Positions 62,341-64,000 of a DNA stretch of 64,000 nt are shown piece after piece; the first letter of the stretch is position 1; each line of letters opens with the position of its first letter. The notes under the pieces were generated by a model. That model had not been told where the DNA came from. It ran no database searches and saw only the letters and a list, made by a program, of their open reading frames with translations. The stretch covers positions 417,738-481,737 of the forward strand of contig CAWAEZ010000012.1 in NCBI GenBank assembly GCA_963781195.1, read 5' to 3'. Made by a program: the position numbers and the translations under genes. This stretch comes from JAJPKK01 sp963781195. Its GTDB lineage: Bacteria > Pseudomonadota > Alphaproteobacteria > Rhizobiales > Xanthobacteraceae.

Positions 62341-62781
62341 GGCGCTAACCCTGAAACGCTGTGTGTGGACGACGAGCGAGCATCGGTGCCTCCGCAACCG
62401 TTAGAGCATCGGAGCTTCCTGCCGGAGCACCGCCCGAGGGGCAGCAGTCGCCGACGAGACCTGTCTCGAATTCAACAACGCTGCAGGACGCGACCTGGAG
62501 CGGTCGCGCTGTAGCGTGCCGTGCGCGCGCGGCTGTTGATTTGCCTCAATGTAGGCATGCCCGTGTCATGCGAGTGACAATCGCCACGCGCGTCGCGAAT
62601 GTCCTCGGCGAGAATGTCCGCAGCCAGCGGAATGGGCCGGACGCGGCGTGGGTCATCGATGGAGACGGGCTGAGCCATGTGTTGCTGCGGCTGTGCAACG
62701 GTGGTGCTCGATCCCGGCCCCGGATTTGGAAGCTGGCGCGCGCTGTTCGGGTTCGATCCGCCGCGGCCCAGGAGAGCGCAG
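62341..62781. other. divergent intergenic region with one FixK box
   Basis: About 440 bases between the ACD-GNAT gene and the CBS-BON gene. No coding region on either strand is convincing. A perfect TTGA-N6-TCAA box is at 62536-62549, about 235 bases ahead of the CBS-BON start and about 195 from the ACD-GNAT start. Confidence 0.55.
62536..62549 (+). promoter_or_regulatory. FixK/FNR-type box upstream of the CBS-BON gene
   Basis: TTGATTTGCCTCAA is a full TTGA-N6-TCAA match. It shares the right part TGCCTCAATG with the box before ccoN. FixK/FNR proteins activate from such sites when oxygen is low. Confidence 0.6.
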
Positions 62782-63576
62782 ATGAAAGCCAGAGATGTCA
62801 TGACCGCGCGCGTGATCACCATTGCGCCGGACGCCTCCATTCTCGAAGCCCTGCAGGTGATGCTGCAGAACAGGATCAGCGGCCTGCCGGTGGTCGACAC
62901 CGGCGGGAATCTGAGGGGCGTCGTCACCGAGGGCGACTTTCTGCGCCGTTCCGAGACCGGGACCGAACGCAAGCGGCCGCGATGGGTCGAATTCGTGCTC
63001 GGGCCCGGCGCCGTCGCCAAGGACTACGTCCATTCCCATGCCCGCCGAATCGACGAGATCATGACCGTGGACGTGCAGACGGTCACCGAGGACACCGAAC
63101 TCGGCGACGTCGTGGCGCTGATGGAGAAGCGCCGCGTCAAGCGCCTTCCCGTGATGCGCGGACCGAAGCTCGTCGGCATCGTCAGCCGCGCGAACCTGTT
63201 GCACGCGCTGGCGACGCTCTCGCGCGAGACCGCGCCGGCGGCCAACACCCCGCCGGCCAACACCGCGACGACCAACGGCGACGGCGCGATCCGCGCTGCC
63301 GTACTCGCCGAAATGGAGCGCCAGTCCTGGGCGCCGCGGCACATGATCGACGCCGTCGTCCACGATGGCATCGTCGAGCTGTGGGGCACCGTGATCGATC
63401 CCGACCAGCGCGATGCCGCCCGCGTGGTGGCCGAGACGGTGCCGGGGGTGAAGGCCGTGAAATGCCACATCGTCTGGGTCGAGCCGATGTCGGGCATGGC
63501 GTTCTGCGACCCTGCGGACGAAGCCGTCGAAGCGGGCGGACCTGCCGCGCCTCCGGTCCGCGTGGCCGCCGACTGA
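62782..63576 (+). CDS. CBS-pair and BON-domain protein
   Basis: The product is 264 residues from ATG 62782, with GGAG upstream. Two CBS motifs: MKARDVMTARVITIAPDASILEALQVMLQNRISGLPVVD (1-40) and RIDEIMTVDVQTVTEDTELGDVVALMEKRRVKRLPVM (about 90-128). CBS pairs bind adenosine nucleotides. After an Asn/Thr/Pro linker a BON domain runs from about 175 to 235 (VHDGIVELWGTVIDPDQRDAARVVAETVPGVKAV). Such proteins are often induced in hypoxia or stress and may sense energy state. A FixK-like box lies upstream. Confidence 0.92.
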   Translation: MKARDVMTARVITIAPDASILEALQVMLQNRISGLPVVDTGGNLRGVVTEGDFLRRSETGTERKRPRWVEFVLGPGAVAKDYVHSHARRIDEIMTVDVQTVTEDTELGDVVALMEKRRVKRLPVMRGPKLVGIVSRANLLHALATLSRETAPAANTPPANTATTNGDGAIRAAVLAEMERQSWAPRHMIDAVVHDGIVELWGTVIDPDQRDAARVVAETVPGVKAVKCHIVWVEPMSGMAFCDPADEAVEAGGPAAPPVRVAAD

Positions 63577-63607
63577 CGCCCGGCTGATCCCAAAGTAGGG
63601 GGTGGCC

Positions 63608-63621
63608 TTGACCTGCCTCAA
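63608..63621 (+). promoter_or_regulatory. FixK/FNR-type box upstream of ccoN
   Basis: TTGACCTGCCTCAA is a full TTGA-N6-TCAA match, 130 bases before the ccoN start. fixNOQP/ccoNOQP operons of rhizobia are classical FixK targets, so the function here is well supported by family knowledge. Confidence 0.75.
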
Positions 63622-63751
63622 TGCGTGAAGCGCGCCGCGCGACGAGTTTGCCGGTGCCGGGAGCCGGGCGAATCGTGGTGCTTCCCGAATCCTTTCGACA
63701 GCGAACCCATCCGAACTGCGAATCCTTCGAACCCACAGTGAGAAACGAACA

Positions 63752-64000
63752 ATGACTGAGGTCGCATCGCGCAAGTCGATGACCGAAGGGGAGCTCGGGG
63801 TCATTCTGGCCTTCTCGGCCCTGACGATCCTCGCCCTGGTCGGCGCCGCCAAGGCGCAGGACACCGCCTTCGCCTTTCACGCCTACCTGACCGCGGCGGC
63901 GAGCGTCGCCGTCGTGTTCGGCACCTTCAATCACTATTTCGATCGTCCGGCCATGCTGCCGGCGAAGGAAATCGATGGTCGCCCCAATTACAACTTCGCA
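63752..64000 (+). CDS. ccoN: cbb3-type cytochrome c oxidase subunit I (5' part, runs off the right edge)
   Basis: 83 codons are visible from ATG 63752. SMTEGELGVILAFSALTILALVGAAKAQDTAFAFHAY gives the first membrane segment of alphaproteobacterial CcoN, followed by FGTFNHYFDRPAMLPAKEIDGRPNYN. CcoN carries the haem b and haem b3-CuB centre of the high-affinity terminal oxidase used at low oxygen. The remaining ccoNOQP genes should lie to the right. The FixK box upstream fits micro-oxic control. Confidence 0.93.
   Translation, partial: MTEVASRKSMTEGELGVILAFSALTILALVGAAKAQDTAFAFHAYLTAAASVAVVFGTFNHYFDRPAMLPAKEIDGRPNYNFA

Overview
The window comes from a chromosome of a GC-rich alphaproteobacterium, most likely of the order Hyphomicrobiales (Rhizobiales), near Bradyrhizobium, Rhodopseudomonas or Rhodoplanes. 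The grounds are the complete cpa/tad pilus locus with CtrA-type boxes (TTAA-N7-TTAA), FixK/FNR-type boxes (TTGA-N6-TCAA) ahead of a cbb3 oxidase gene, the mutM/ubiE/ubiB group, the small SRP RNA next to dnaX-ybaB-recR, and rhizobial-type intergenic dyads. No rRNA, tRNA, IS element, prophage or CRISPR array was seen. The genus is inference.

Layout. 1-2.6 kb: a partial MBL hydrolase, a double-VOC protein and a class II aldolase with a basic Lys/Ala-rich tail. 2.7-8.2 kb: housekeeping genes def-fmt-truA (+) converging on dapD-dapE and a HAD phosphatase (-). 8.2-11.7 kb: a molybdenum-cofactor group with a MoeA-PBP fusion, a MoeA-like gene that needs a frame change, and a divergent TusA-like protein. 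11.7-16.3 kb: a TPR-less SPINDLY-type glycosyltransferase, rmuC and an AmpG-like permease whose N-terminus is out of frame. 16.3-19.8 kb: dnaX-ybaB-recR and the SRP RNA. 20-26.4 kb: modBC without modA, a Tat-exported/GMC dehydrogenase pair, nudC and a PfkB kinase. 26.5-39.1 kb: an Lrp regulator and then the tad pilus locus. Its main operon is cpaBCDEF-tadBC; cpaA, two TadE-like genes, a stand-alone secretin N-domain protein and tadD are separate units. 39.1-46.9 kb: M17 peptidase, NlpC/P60, a DHA2-type MFS pump, two small unknown genes, a frameshifted terC-family gene, and a MASE1 histidine kinase with a FixJ-like regulator. 46.9-56 kb: mutM, ubiE, ubiB, a repeat-bearing unknown protein, LtrA, and a MurJ-family protein coupled to a small unknown. 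56-64 kb: a UspA protein, a full-length SPINDLY protein in lower-GC DNA, an ACD-GNAT fusion, a CBS-BON protein and the start of ccoN.

Two regulatory themes stand out. CtrA-like boxes sit ahead of three separate tad transcription units, which suggests cell-cycle control of the pilus. FixK/FNR-like boxes sit ahead of ccoN, the CBS-BON gene and (imperfectly) the usp gene, which suggests an oxygen-responsive group at the right end. A third theme is reading-frame breaks. The MoeA-like, AmpG-like and TerC-family genes each need one frame correction to match their families, and tadD has a doubtful N-terminus. These are either real decay or sequence errors.
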